DNA of 64,000 nt. Source: Leclercia adecarboxylata. Lineage in GTDB: Bacteria; Pseudomonadota; Gammaproteobacteria; Enterobacterales; Enterobacteriaceae. The stretch covers positions 1,860,001 through 1,924,000 of the forward strand of contig NZ_CP098325.1 in the NCBI RefSeq assembly GCF_023639785.1, read 5' to 3'. Both the position numbers and the translations under genes were made by a program. Below the pieces are notes generated by a model. That model did no database searches, was not told the DNA's origin, and saw only the letters and a list, made by a program, of their open reading frames with translations. Below, piece after piece: positions 32,934 through 41,828 of the stretch. The first letter of the stretch is position 1. The number at the start of each line of letters is the position of its first letter.

Positions 32934-34277
32934 TCAGATCACACCCTGACCCATCATCGCATCGGCCACTTTCACAAACCCGGCAATGTTCGCCCCGCGA
33001 ACGTAGTTGGTCTGCTTCTCTTCTCCGCCGTACTCAACGCAGGCGTGGTGAATATCCAGCATGATGTGGTGCAGACGCGCATCCACTTTCTCCGCTTTCC
33101 AGCCCATACGCGCGGCGTTCTGCGCCATCTCAAGGCCTGAGGTTGCCACACCGCCCGCGTTCGCCGCTTTACCCGGCGCGAACAGCACGTCAGCCTGCAG
33201 GAACAGGTCAGTGGCTTCGATGGTGGTTGGCATGTTGGCCCCTTCGGCCACGGCCTTCACGCCGTTGGCGATCAGCTGGTGCGCGGCATCCACGTCCAGT
33301 TCGTTCTGGGTGGCGCATGGCAGGGCGATATCCACCGGCACGGACCACGGCTGCTTGCCTTCCAGATAGGTCAGACCGAACTCACGGGCGTAGTCGGCCA
33401 CGCGACCGTCGCGGCTGGCTTTGATTTCGCACAGGCGTGCCAGTTTTTCTGCGGTGAAGCCCGCTTCGTCAACCACGGTGCCGCTGGAATCAGAGGCGGT
33501 GATGACGCGCGCGCCGAACTGCATCGCTTTTTCGATAGCGTACTGGGCCACGTTACCGGAGCCGGACACCGCGACGCGCATGCCTTCAAAGCTCATCCCG
33601 TGACGCTTCAGCATCGCTTCAGTGAAATAGACCAGACCATAGCCGGTAGCTTCCGGGCGGATGAGGCTGCCGCCGAAGGAGAGGCCTTTTCCGGTAAAGA
33701 CGCAGGCGCTGTTATTAGAGAGCTTTTTCATCATCCCGGCCATAAAGCCGACTTCACGACCGCCAACACCGATATCCCCGGCCGGTACGTCGGTATCTGC
33801 CCCCAGGTGACGGTACAGTTCCGTCATCAGCGCCTGGCAGAAACGCATCACTTCGCCTTCGCTTTTGCCTTTCGGATCAAAGTCGCTGCCGCCTTTGCCG
33901 CCGCCCATAGGCAGGGTGGTCAGGGCATTTTTAAAGGTCTGTTCAAAGCCGAGGAACTTCAGAATCGACAGGTTCACCGACGGGTGGAAACGCATGCCGC
34001 CCTTGAACGGGCCGATCGCGGAGTTGAACTGCACACGCCAGGCACGGTTAACCTGCACCTGGTTTCGGTCATCAACCCACACCACGCGGAACTGGATCAC
34101 GCGCTCAGGTTCAACCAGACGCTCGAGCAGGGACATCTGACGATAGCGGGGGTTTTGTTCCAGGAAGGGCCAGAGGGTGGTCATTACTTCACGTACGGCC
34201 TGAGCAAATTCACTCTGGTGCGGGTCACGCTGTTGAACACGATTCAAAAAGGAGTCAAGGGAGCAAGCCTGGTCCAT
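32934..34277 (-). CDS. gdhA: NADP-dependent glutamate dehydrogenase
   Basis: A 447-residue cytosolic enzyme forming glutamate from 2-oxoglutarate and ammonia with NADPH. Signature blocks: GGMRFHPSVN, PMGGGKGGSDFDPKGKS with the catalytic lysine, PAGDIGVGGREVGFM, and the dinucleotide fold VAVSGSGNVAQYA. The length equals E. coli GdhA. It is monocistronic, with its start 236 bases from the divergent ynjH. In enteric bacteria it is controlled by nitrogen regulators; I cannot assign the sites here. Confidence 0.98.
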   Translation of the reverse strand: MDQACSLDSFLNRVQQRDPHQSEFAQAVREVMTTLWPFLEQNPRYRQMSLLERLVEPERVIQFRVVWVDDRNQVQVNRAWRVQFNSAIGPFKGGMRFHPSVNLSILKFLGFEQTFKNALTTLPMGGGKGGSDFDPKGKSEGEVMRFCQALMTELYRHLGADTDVPAGDIGVGGREVGFMAGMMKKLSNNSACVFTGKGLSFGGSLIRPEATGYGLVYFTEAMLKRHGMSFEGMRVAVSGSGNVAQYAIEKAMQFGARVITASDSSGTVVDEAGFTAEKLARLCEIKASRDGRVADYAREFGLTYLEGKQPWSVPVDIALPCATQNELDVDAAHQLIANGVKAVAEGANMPTTIEATDLFLQADVLFAPGKAANAGGVATSGLEMAQNAARMGWKAEKVDARLHHIMLDIHHACVEYGGEEKQTNYVRGANIAGFVKVADAMMGQGVI

Positions 34278-34513
34278 AACTATAAGTTCCTCTTATATAT
34301 TGGGATTATTCTGTTTGTTACAAATATATACATGTTGTTGTGTTTTTCGACTATACCACCCGATGGCCTTTGGAAGGCAAGCAAAATTTCCCCGTCCAGA
34401 TAAATTCATTAAACGCGCCGGGTCATAACAAAAAACGATGACCGGTGGGATTAAAGCTTCCCGCACTTTTTACCGTTATAGTGATTATCAGGACACAACA
34501 GGAAGAGACGTCT

Positions 34514-34789
34514 ATGAAGCGTATTGCGATGGCTGTTTTGCTTGGGGTTTTCTCGGCCGGCAGCCAGGCCGACCAGCGGTTTGGCACCGGGGTGGATGTG
34601 AATATCCCGCCGGAGATCTTCAGCTCCAGCGGTCAGCGTCCACCGCCGTGCAACCAGTGCTGCATCTATCAGGATCAAAACTATTCAGAGGGGGCGGTGG
34701 TAAAAGCGGAGGGCGTGCTGTTACAGTGCCAGCGCGATCCTAATGCCCTGAGTACGAATCCGCTGGTGTGGCGTCGCGTAAGAGAATAA
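34514..34789 (+). CDS. ynjH: DUF1496 exported protein YnjH
   Basis: A 91-residue protein with a signal peptide (MKRIAMAVLLGVFSAGSQA, 1-19) and a cysteine-rich centre PPCNQCCIYQD, then SEGAVVKAEGVLLQC. It matches E. coli YnjH, DUF1496, of unknown function; four cysteines suggest periplasmic disulfides or metal binding. ATG 34514 has AGGAAGAG upstream. Its last 50 bases overlap the convergent nudG. Confidence 0.92.
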   Translation: MKRIAMAVLLGVFSAGSQADQRFGTGVDVNIPPEIFSSSGQRPPPCNQCCIYQDQNYSEGAVVKAEGVLLQCQRDPNALSTNPLVWRRVRE

Positions 34790-35165
34790 AGGCCTCCAGC
34801 AGGGGGATATCCGCCGGGGCAAGATCGTAATCCAGCGCCTCGCGCGGTGAACACCACACCAGCTGGCTGTGATAATGCGTTTCAGGCGCGCCGGTAAATT
34901 CCGGGACGTGCCAGGCGTGCAGATTGATGAGCCGCCGGGACACTTCCCGCTGATGGCTGGCGATATAGCGGCCAGGACGCGCGTCAATGCCGAGCTCCTC
35001 GCGCAGTTCGCGCACCAGCGCGTCGGGCTGCGTCTCTCCGGTTTCCACTTTGCCCCCGGCAAACTCCCACAGACCCGGCTGATCCGCATGCTCAGGGCGT
35101 TGCGCCAGTAGAATTTTGCCATCCCGTTCGAGAATAGCGCAGACAACATCGAGTGTTTTTAGCAT
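34740..35165 (-). CDS. nudG: Nudix pyrophosphohydrolase NudG
   Basis: A 141-residue cytosolic Nudix enzyme; E. coli NudG acts on (d)CTP, 5-methyl-dCTP and oxidised nucleotides. The Nudix box is complete (GGKVETGETQPDALVRELRE then ELG). The substrate segment LINLHAWHVPEF and the end LAPADIPLLEAF match K-12. I chose ATG 35165 by alignment; a TTG three codons earlier is in frame and neither has a clear ribosome-binding site. The 50-base antisense overlap with ynjH means simultaneous transcription would interfere. Confidence 0.93.
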   Translation of the reverse strand: MLKTLDVVCAILERDGKILLAQRPEHADQPGLWEFAGGKVETGETQPDALVRELREELGIDARPGRYIASHQREVSRRLINLHAWHVPEFTGAPETHYHSQLVWCSPREALDYDLAPADIPLLEAFILLRDATPADSYSGH

Positions 35166-35232
35166 GATCGTCAATAATCGTTGAGAGAATAAAAGTTAGG
35201 ATCTGCGCACTTAACACGCCAGGGAGCATCCT

Positions 35233-35805
35233 GTGAAAGAGAGACCGCCAGTCTGGGTTAAACCCATTCAATCCATCCCCGCCATTCTAACGCCAGTCGC
35301 CTCGATGCAGAAAAAACATTATGGCGCGGTGCTCAACCCCCTTCGCTGGTGGGGACGCATGCCCCGGCTCTTCTGGCTGGTGGCGCTGTTTGTGGGTTTT
35401 CTGGAGCGTAAAAAATCACCGCTTGAACCGGGGCTACGATCGCTGCTGATGACCCGCGTCTCGCAGATCTGCCACTGCGCCTTTTGTATCGACGCCAACG
35501 CGCTGCGTCTGGCAGAACGCAGCGGCGGGCTGGAAAAGGTGCAGGCGGTGGCAGCATGGCGGGACAGCAGCCTCTTCAACGATAAAGAGCGCGCCGCGCT
35601 GGCCTATGCGGAAGCGGTGACCGCCACGCCGCCGGGGGTTGATGAGGCCACCAAAGTGGCGCTGCGCCGTCACTTTGATGATGAGGCGATCACCGAGATG
35701 ACGGCGCTGCTCGCGTTCCAGAATCTGTCCGCCCGTTTTAACGCGGCGCTGGATATCCCCTCCCAGGGACTGTGCGCGATGGCAGGAGAAAAACAGGATG
35801 CTTGA
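35233..35805 (+). CDS. ynjA: Carboxymuconolactone decarboxylase-family protein YnjA
   Basis: A 190-residue AhpD-like protein with the redox motif CHCAFC (Cys-His-Cys-x-x-Cys) after MTRVSQI, then the helix ALAYAEAVTATPPGVDEA and ITEMTALLAFQNLSARFNAALDI. Such proteins may act as alkylhydroperoxidases; YnjA is untested. The start is GTG 35233, six bases behind AGGGAG. In K-12 ynjA precedes ynjB; here it lies between nudG and ynjF and overlaps the ynjF start by eight bases, so the two are translationally coupled. That rearrangement is unusual relative to K-12. Confidence 0.88.
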   Translation: MKERPPVWVKPIQSIPAILTPVASMQKKHYGAVLNPLRWWGRMPRLFWLVALFVGFLERKKSPLEPGLRSLLMTRVSQICHCAFCIDANALRLAERSGGLEKVQAVAAWRDSSLFNDKERAALAYAEAVTATPPGVDEATKVALRRHFDDEAITEMTALLAFQNLSARFNAALDIPSQGLCAMAGEKQDA

Positions 35806-36421
35806 CCGTCACCTTCACCCGCGCATCAAGCCGCTGCTTAACCGGCTGGTGGCCACCCTTGATAAACCGGGCATCACCCCGGACGGTATCACGCTGATCG
35901 GCTTCGCTATCGGGGTGCTGGCGCTGCCGTTTCTGGCGCTGGGCTGGTATCTGGCGGCGCTGGTGGCCATTTTGCTGAACCGGTTGCTGGACGGGCTGGA
36001 CGGGGCGCTGGCCCGACGACGCGGGCTGACCGATGCCGGGGGCTTTCTCGATATCGCCCTCGACTTCCTGTTCTACGCCCTCGTGCCTTTTGGGTTTGCC
36101 CTCGCCGATCCTGTTCAGAACGCGCTGCCCGCCGCCTGGCTGCTGTTTGCGTTTATCGGTACCGGGAGCAGTTTTCTGGCGTTTGCGGCGCTGGCCGCGA
36201 AGCATGAAATTGATAATCCGGGGTATGCCCACAAGTCGTTTTACTATCTGGGCGGTCTGACGGAAGGGACGGAAACGCTGCTGCTGTTTGTGCTTTTTTG
36301 CCTGTTCCCGGCGCACTTCGGCTGGCTGGCGTGGGGGTTTGGCGCGTTGTGCTGGCTCACCACCGCAACGCGCGTCTGGAGTGGGTATCTGACGCTGAAA
36401 AACGTTCAGCGCCAGCCGTGA
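35798..36421 (+). CDS. ynjF: CDP-alcohol phosphatidyltransferase-family protein YnjF
   Basis: A 207-residue inner-membrane protein with about six membrane spans. The family active site D-G-x2-A-R-x8-G-x3-D-x3-D is recognisable as DGLDGALARRRGL followed by GGFLDIALD. Substrates of YnjF are unknown. The ATG lies inside the last codons of ynjA. The stop is directly adjacent to the convergent ynjE stop, with no terminator between them. Confidence 0.93.
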   Translation: MLDRHLHPRIKPLLNRLVATLDKPGITPDGITLIGFAIGVLALPFLALGWYLAALVAILLNRLLDGLDGALARRRGLTDAGGFLDIALDFLFYALVPFGFALADPVQNALPAAWLLFAFIGTGSSFLAFAALAAKHEIDNPGYAHKSFYYLGGLTEGTETLLLFVLFCLFPAHFGWLAWGFGALCWLTTATRVWSGYLTLKNVQRQP

Positions 36422-37729
36422 TCACAGCGAGCTGTCTGGCCCGCGTTCACCGGTTACCACCGGGTTCTGCGGGTTGCTGCTCCACTCATACCAGCCCCCG
36501 TCATAGACAGCGACGTTTTTCCAGCCCATCGCCCGGGCATACATAAAGGTTTCAGATGCCCGCCAGCCGGTACCGCAGTAAAACGCCACCTGCTGATCCG
36601 GCAGGATATGCCACTGCTTCCACATGGCGGCGATATCGTCCGCGCTGCGCATGGTGCCGTCCGGGTTATGGAAATTTTCCATATGGGTGGAGTCGCTGCC
36701 AGCATGACCCCAGCGGGCGCCTTTAATTTCACCTTTTGGTTTGATGTAACTGTAGCCGCTGGTCACGCCGGTAAACTCCGGCCATGAGCGGATGCTCACC
36801 AGCGAGGCATCCTGACGATGCAGCAGGCCGCGGGCCTGTTCGGTGCTCAGCATCAGCTGCGGCTGTCCGGGGATCGGCGCGCCGAAATCGGCCGCCGGTT
36901 TGACGTTGTCCGGCGTGCCGCGCTCAACCGGCAGGCCAGCGTCGTCCCACGCTTTCCAGCCGCCATCCAGCAGGCGCACATCTTTCACCCCGGCATACAG
37001 CATGATCTGCGCCACGCGGGCTGCGGCATAGACGTCTCGTCCGTAGAGGATCACCGTGGTGTCATGGCGAATACCATGTTTCGCCAGCATCGCCTTGAGG
37101 GCGTCGTCAGAGACCTTGTTCCACAGCGGCTCGCTCTCCACCTCGTTAGTGTCGATATAGTCCGCACCGGGAATGTGGCTCAGCAGATAAAATTTCGGCG
37201 CGCCCCAGGCGGCCTCAATCACTTTCCACTCCCCGGCTGGGGCGGCGGTCACCGGTTTCCCCTGCTGGAGCTGATGCAGCCACTGGGGGTAAACCAGCTG
37301 TTCGAAATGGGCAAGGCGTTGCAGGCGAGCCGGAGTTTGCAGGGCGTCGCCAAGCAACGTTATGTGGCTGAAACCTGCCTCGCTCAGCCGCGCCTTCACG
37401 GCCTGGTTATCGCTGTCGTCGCCGTATAACGCGATGGGCGTTGTCGGGGTCAGCTGATGCTGCGTAGCCCAGGCTTTCAGCTGCGCCTCGTTCATCGCCC
37501 CAAGCCAGCGGGCAGAGAGATTCAGGGCCGCAGGTTCATGGCCGGAGGTTCCGTTCCGCGTCTGGGGCCAGCCGTTATAAAAGGCGCTGACGCGGGTATC
37601 AATGACCGCGCCTTTTTGCTGCTGAAGCTCTGCGAGGGTGAGGGAGTGCGCCATATCAGCGGCGAAAGAAGAGAAAGCGGCGAGACCTAAAGCGGCGGTC
37701 AGCGCGGTCAGTTGAGAAACACGTTTCAT
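36422..37729 (-). CDS. ynjE: Thiosulfate sulfurtransferase YnjE
   Basis: A 435-residue exported rhodanese, exactly the K-12 length. Signal peptide MKRVSQLTALTAALGLAAF, cut expected after SSFA. Three rhodanese modules follow, and the last carries the active-site loop AFYCGTGWRASE with the persulfide cysteine. In vitro it transfers sulfur from thiosulfate. I chose ATG 37729 because it gives the signal peptide; in-frame starts at 37744 and 37771 add residues in front. It follows ynjD by 87 bases on the same strand. Confidence 0.94.
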   Translation of the reverse strand: MKRVSQLTALTAALGLAAFSSFAADMAHSLTLAELQQQKGAVIDTRVSAFYNGWPQTRNGTSGHEPAALNLSARWLGAMNEAQLKAWATQHQLTPTTPIALYGDDSDNQAVKARLSEAGFSHITLLGDALQTPARLQRLAHFEQLVYPQWLHQLQQGKPVTAAPAGEWKVIEAAWGAPKFYLLSHIPGADYIDTNEVESEPLWNKVSDDALKAMLAKHGIRHDTTVILYGRDVYAAARVAQIMLYAGVKDVRLLDGGWKAWDDAGLPVERGTPDNVKPAADFGAPIPGQPQLMLSTEQARGLLHRQDASLVSIRSWPEFTGVTSGYSYIKPKGEIKGARWGHAGSDSTHMENFHNPDGTMRSADDIAAMWKQWHILPDQQVAFYCGTGWRASETFMYARAMGWKNVAVYDGGWYEWSSNPQNPVVTGERGPDSSL

Positions 37730-37816
37730 CGAAATGCCCGTCATTACAGAAAAGAGCCGTGATTGTGGCAATCTCCCCCCGTAAAAACGTTGCGTTTGCG
37801 CAGGTTGCCCTTCGAT

Positions 37817-38449
37817 TCATTGCCAGTTCTCCATCGGCAGCACCCGGCCGCCGGGCGGAACGTCGCCCTCATCGTGCGTCACCTGCACCACCGGTATGCC
37901 CCGGGTACGCACTTCAGCAAACACCCAGCGGCGAAACTCGTCGCGCAGGGTTTTATCCAGACGACTGAAGGGTTCATCCAGCAGCAATGCCTGGGGTTGG
38001 GCCAAAAGGGCGCGCAGCAGGCTGACACGGGCGCGCTGCCCGCCGGAAAGTGTGGCAGGATCGCGATAAAAAAAACCGCTCAACCCGGCGGCGTCCAGCG
38101 CGTCGTTGGCCTGCTGTTTACGGGCCTCGCCTTTGACTGATGCCGGGAGCGCCAGCAGCAGATTCTGCCCGACGCTAAAGTGATCGAACAACAGCGCGTC
38201 CTGAAACAGCAGCCCCAGGCCACGCTGCTCGGTGGGGAGCGTGTCGCAGCGCCTGGCGTCGATCCACAGCTCCCCGGTAGCACGCAAATCTGCGGGCAGG
38301 GCGCCCACCATCCAGGCAAACAGCGACGATTTACCGCTGCCGGAGGGGCCCGTCAGGGTGAGGATCTCGCCGGGCGGCACCGAAAAGTTGACGTTGTGCA
38401 GCAGCGTCGACTGGCGCAGCGAGAGTGACATATCCTTGACCATCAGCAT
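37817..38449 (-). CDS. ynjD: ABC transporter ATP-binding protein YnjD
   Basis: A 210-residue ATPase: Walker A GPSGSGKSS, Q-loop LLFQDALLFD, signature LSGGQRAR, Walker B ALLLDEPF and the switch His in VTHDEGDVP. It energises the uptake system of YnjB (binding protein) and YnjC (permease); the substrate is unknown, possibly thiamine or sulfur-related by family and by the adjacent rhodanese. The start ATG 38449 shares bases with the ynjC stop (TAATG), a coupled start. The longer open frame to 38710 lies within ynjC. Confidence 0.94.
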   Translation of the reverse strand: MLMVKDMSLSLRQSTLLHNVNFSVPPGEILTLTGPSGSGKSSLFAWMVGALPADLRATGELWIDARRCDTLPTEQRGLGLLFQDALLFDHFSVGQNLLLALPASVKGEARKQQANDALDAAGLSGFFYRDPATLSGGQRARVSLLRALLAQPQALLLDEPFSRLDKTLRDEFRRWVFAEVRTRGIPVVQVTHDEGDVPPGGRVLPMENWQ

Positions 38450-39984
38450 TAGCGTAACCCCTGTCGAAAACGGCCAATCAGCCTCGAAAGCACAATGCAG
38501 GCGGCGAAAACCAGCATCGGCAGCAGCAGCTGCCACAGCGCCTGCGCCGCCAGCACCGCGCTGCTTCCGCCGCTGCTGAGCGCGACGGCATCGGTGGTGA
38601 GGGTGGCAAACCGGCCGCTCCCCAGCCACAGGGTGGGAAGATACTGCGCCACGCTGACGGAAAAGCCGACCGCAAATGCCGTCAGCGCCGGGCGGATCAT
38701 CTGCGGGCATTTGATCAGCCAGAAAATTTTAAGCGATCCCCATCCGAGGGTACGGGCAGTCAGGATCAGGCGCGGATCGAGCCTGCGCCAGGCCGGTTGC
38801 ATCACCAGCAGCATCCACGGCAGCACCCACAGCAGATGCCCCCACAGCACGGCGATAAACTGTCCATCGAGCTGTAACAGCAGCGCCAGTTGATACTGCC
38901 CGGCCACCAGCGGCAGGGCGGGCAGGGCCAGCGGCAGCCAGACCCAGAACGCGCCGCGCTGCGGGCCCCACTCAAGCCAGAGCAGGATCGTTCCCAGCGC
39001 CAGCCCTGCTGAGAGCAGCCCCAGCGTCAGGCTCAGCCCGGCCGTCTCGCGCGAGACGCTGGCGTTGCCCGCCACCAGGACCAGCACCGCAATGCTGGCG
39101 AGGCCGGCCAGGGGCAAAAACAGGCCGCAGGCTCGCCCGGCGATCAGCGGGCGCGGCGTGGGGCGCTCCCCGGATACCGCCGGAATACCCTTTTGCCAGC
39201 GGCGCCAGCCGATAAACAGCGCGATGGCAATCAGCTCCAGGAGCAGAAGCAGGATCACGCACACCAGCATCCCCCTGGACTGCTGGATGCTGTCGCCCTG
39301 CGTCAGCCACTGCCAGGCCAGCACCGCCAGCGTAGGAGGATTGCCCGGCCCGAGGATCAGGGCGACATCCACCACCGACAGCGACCAGGCGATAACCGCC
39401 AGCATCACCGCCCCCAGCGCCGGGGCAATGGCGGGCAGGATCAGCCAGCGCAGCGCCTGCCAGCGGCCGTAGCCCAGCGATCGCAGGATCGTGACCTGCT
39501 GCGCAAGCGCTTTCTCCGGCAGCGAGGCATAAATCGCCCAGAGCACGAAGGCGCTCTCCTTCACGGCGAGAGTAAGACCCAGCCCGATCCCGTAGCGATC
39601 CATTATTGGGGAACAGATCGTACAGACGCGATAAAGCGTGCCGCCTTCGGCAAAAATCAGCAATACGCTGACGGCAAACGCCACGTGGGGGATTGCCAGC
39701 AGCCACGGCAGATGGTTGCACAGCCGCCGCCAGCGGCTGCCCGGCCACAGCGCGGCCACCACCGCCAGAGCCAGCATCAGCGCCCCGGCGGCGGCAATCA
39801 GAGTGGAAACCAGGGTGGCGATCAGCGCCTGCGGCAGCTGCGGCTCGTCCGCCAGCGCCCGCCAGTTATCCGCAGAAAAAACCGGCGGCAGCAGCAGGCC
39901 GAAGGCGGGCAATAACGGCAGATACACCGCACTCAGCACCAGCCAGGCCAGGGCGCTTAGTGGGTGCCGTAGCGGCGAAGCCAT
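38449..39984 (-). CDS. ynjC: ABC transporter permease YnjC (double-length)
   Basis: A 511-residue permease formed by two fused membrane halves, each with the binding-protein-dependent permease signature (first LRSLGYGRWQALRWLILPAI, second ARTLGWGSLKIFWLIKCPQM). This single-chain arrangement resembles the Fe3+ and thiamine permeases (FbpB, ThiP). Length equals K-12 YnjC. It overlaps ynjB by 28 bases and ynjD by one, so the three genes are coupled. It is very GC-rich, producing many open antisense frames. Confidence 0.94.
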   Translation of the reverse strand: MASPLRHPLSALAWLVLSAVYLPLLPAFGLLLPPVFSADNWRALADEPQLPQALIATLVSTLIAAAGALMLALAVVAALWPGSRWRRLCNHLPWLLAIPHVAFAVSVLLIFAEGGTLYRVCTICSPIMDRYGIGLGLTLAVKESAFVLWAIYASLPEKALAQQVTILRSLGYGRWQALRWLILPAIAPALGAVMLAVIAWSLSVVDVALILGPGNPPTLAVLAWQWLTQGDSIQQSRGMLVCVILLLLLELIAIALFIGWRRWQKGIPAVSGERPTPRPLIAGRACGLFLPLAGLASIAVLVLVAGNASVSRETAGLSLTLGLLSAGLALGTILLWLEWGPQRGAFWVWLPLALPALPLVAGQYQLALLLQLDGQFIAVLWGHLLWVLPWMLLVMQPAWRRLDPRLILTARTLGWGSLKIFWLIKCPQMIRPALTAFAVGFSVSVAQYLPTLWLGSGRFATLTTDAVALSSGGSSAVLAAQALWQLLLPMLVFAACIVLSRLIGRFRQGLR

Positions 39985-41129
39985 TCCTGCTCCAGTGCGT
40001 TAACCCAGGCGGCATGCGGTTCTGCAAGCGTCGGCGGAAGATCCGCCGGTATGAACTGACGCAATTTTTCAGCCTGGGATGCAGGCAATTTTTGCGGGTC
40101 CAGCACGCTTGGGTCGCCCCAGTTTGCCGGGTCCGCCTTGCGGATCTGCGCCTCGGGCGAGAGTAAGAAGTTGGCGACGACTTTTGCTCCCGCGCTGGCG
40201 GAGGCATTAGCCGGGATCGCCACAAAGTGCACGTTGCCGACCATCCCCTGGCGGAAGCCAAAGCTGTAGCTGTCCGCAGGCAGCGCTTTGCTGCTCACTT
40301 TCTGCCGGGCGTGGGCCGGGTTAAAGGTGATCGACAGGCGTAAATTGCCGCTGGCCAGCAGGGCATCCATTCGCGCCGGGGACGGCGGGAAGTCTTTGCC
40401 CTCGCGCCACAGATAAGGATGCAGTCTGTCCAGATAGGCCCACAGCGGGGCGGTTACGCTGGCAAAGGTGGTGCTGTCCGGCGGCTGTTTCAGCGCCTCC
40501 GGCTGGGTGGTTTGCGTCAGCAGGAGCTGCTCCAGAAACGCGGTGCCGGTAAAGTCGGGCGGACGCGGGTAGGTGACGGTGCCGGGATGCTTACTGGCGT
40601 AGTTCAGCAGCGCCTCCGGGGTCGCCAGCGGTTCCGCCAGCTGTTCACGGCGGGCAATAAAGGTGAGCTGTGCGCTGCCCCACGGGGATTCAGCCCCTTC
40701 GGTGGGGATGGCGAAATCTTCGGTGACCGGTTTAGTGGTATCCACGTAGCGCCAGTTGGGGAGGGTTTGCGCCCAGCCGGTCTGCAGCAGCCCGGCGGTT
40801 TTCAGGGTGCGGAAGTTCTCCCCGTTCACCCACAGCAGATCCACCGACCCGTTGGTTTTGCGCCCGGCGCTGGCCTCGGTCTGGATGCGCTTCACCGCGT
40901 CGGCGGCATCCGCCAGACGGACAATCTTCAGGTTAATGGCGTAGTGGCTTTTCATCTCACCGCTCACCCAGTCCAGATAGCGGTTCACCGCCTCATCGCC
41001 GCCCCAGGCGTTAAACCAGACGGTCTGGCCCCGGGCGTCCTGTTTGATTTTCTGCCAGCCGTCATCAGCCAGCGCGTGTCCTGCCATCAGCAGGCCCGTT
41101 AACAACATGCAAAAACGCACCCGGCGCAT
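39957..41129 (-). CDS. ynjB: Periplasmic substrate-binding protein YnjB
   Basis: A 390-residue exported solute-binding protein. Signal peptide MRRVRFCMLLTGLLMAGHALA, then DDGWQKIKQDARGQTVWFNAWGG. It contains VDLLWVNGENFRTLK and ESPWGSAQLTFIARREQ, as in E. coli YnjB (388 aa) and ThiB-like proteins. It is the first component of the ynjBCD uptake system. The ATG is 12 bases after the stop of the membrane protein gene at 41142. Confidence 0.94.
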   Translation of the reverse strand: MRRVRFCMLLTGLLMAGHALADDGWQKIKQDARGQTVWFNAWGGDEAVNRYLDWVSGEMKSHYAINLKIVRLADAADAVKRIQTEASAGRKTNGSVDLLWVNGENFRTLKTAGLLQTGWAQTLPNWRYVDTTKPVTEDFAIPTEGAESPWGSAQLTFIARREQLAEPLATPEALLNYASKHPGTVTYPRPPDFTGTAFLEQLLLTQTTQPEALKQPPDSTTFASVTAPLWAYLDRLHPYLWREGKDFPPSPARMDALLASGNLRLSITFNPAHARQKVSSKALPADSYSFGFRQGMVGNVHFVAIPANASASAGAKVVANFLLSPEAQIRKADPANWGDPSVLDPQKLPASQAEKLRQFIPADLPPTLAEPHAAWVNALEQEWLRRYGTH

Positions 41130-41141
41130 AATGCCTCCCTG

Positions 41142-41828
41142 TTATGGAGAAGTTCGGGAAAAACGGGCCAGCAGCCAGCGGGTGATGAGCGGCAGCAGTC
41201 CCAGTAGCGTGAAGGCAAAGACCACGCCGGGCGAGAGGATATCACGCAGGGAGGCGATCTGCCCCAACTGGTGTCCGGCATTGAGATAGACAATCGCTCC
41301 CGGCAGCATGCCGGCCTGGCTGACCCACCAGTAGCGTCCCATGCCGAGGGTGGTCACCCCGGCGAGCAAATTGACCACAAAAAACGGGAACAGCGGCATC
41401 AGGCGCAGGGCAAAGAGATAAAACGCCCCGTCGCGGGAGACGCCTTCGTTAACGGTGCGCATCGGCCCGGCAAAGCGACGCTGCACCCAGTCCCTCAGCA
41501 GGTAGCGGCTGGTCAGCATCGCCAGCGTCGCACCCAGCGTTGAGGCGAACGAGACCAGCAGGATCCCCGGCCACAGGCCGAACAGCGCCCCGCCGAGCAG
41601 GGTCAGTACGGCCGCGCCCGGCAGCGACAGGGTGGTGATCAGCACATAGACAATAAAAAAAAGCGCGGCGCTCTCCAGAGGCGCCTGCTGGCAATAAAGC
41701 AGCAGAGCCTGATGCTGCGCCTGGAGATTTTCCAGCGTCAGGACGCCGGGAGGCAGTTGCGTGAATGTAATAATAAAAGCGCCCAAAAGGGCGCAGATAA
41801 GCAAAATTTTACCGCGATCGATACGCAT
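41142..41828 (-). CDS. TVP38/TMEM64 family membrane protein (YdjX/YdjZ-like)
   Basis: A 228-residue inner-membrane protein of the DedA/TVP38 family. Hydrophobic segments include ILLICALLGAFIITF and LFFIVYVLITTLSL. The family core LPGAAVLTLLGGALFGLWPG is followed by a G-x3-A-x5-R-type helix (STLGATLAMLTSRYLLRDW) and RLMPLFPFFVVN. K-12 has two members here, YdjX and YdjZ, with YdjY between; this genome has one and lacks ydjY. I cannot decide which it is. Its ATG follows the xthA stop with no gap (TAAATG), so xthA, this gene and ynjBCD may form one transcript. Confidence 0.9.
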   Translation of the reverse strand: MRIDRGKILLICALLGAFIITFTQLPPGVLTLENLQAQHQALLLYCQQAPLESAALFFIVYVLITTLSLPGAAVLTLLGGALFGLWPGILLVSFASTLGATLAMLTSRYLLRDWVQRRFAGPMRTVNEGVSRDGAFYLFALRLMPLFPFFVVNLLAGVTTLGMGRYWWVSQAGMLPGAIVYLNAGHQLGQIASLRDILSPGVVFAFTLLGLLPLITRWLLARFSRTSP

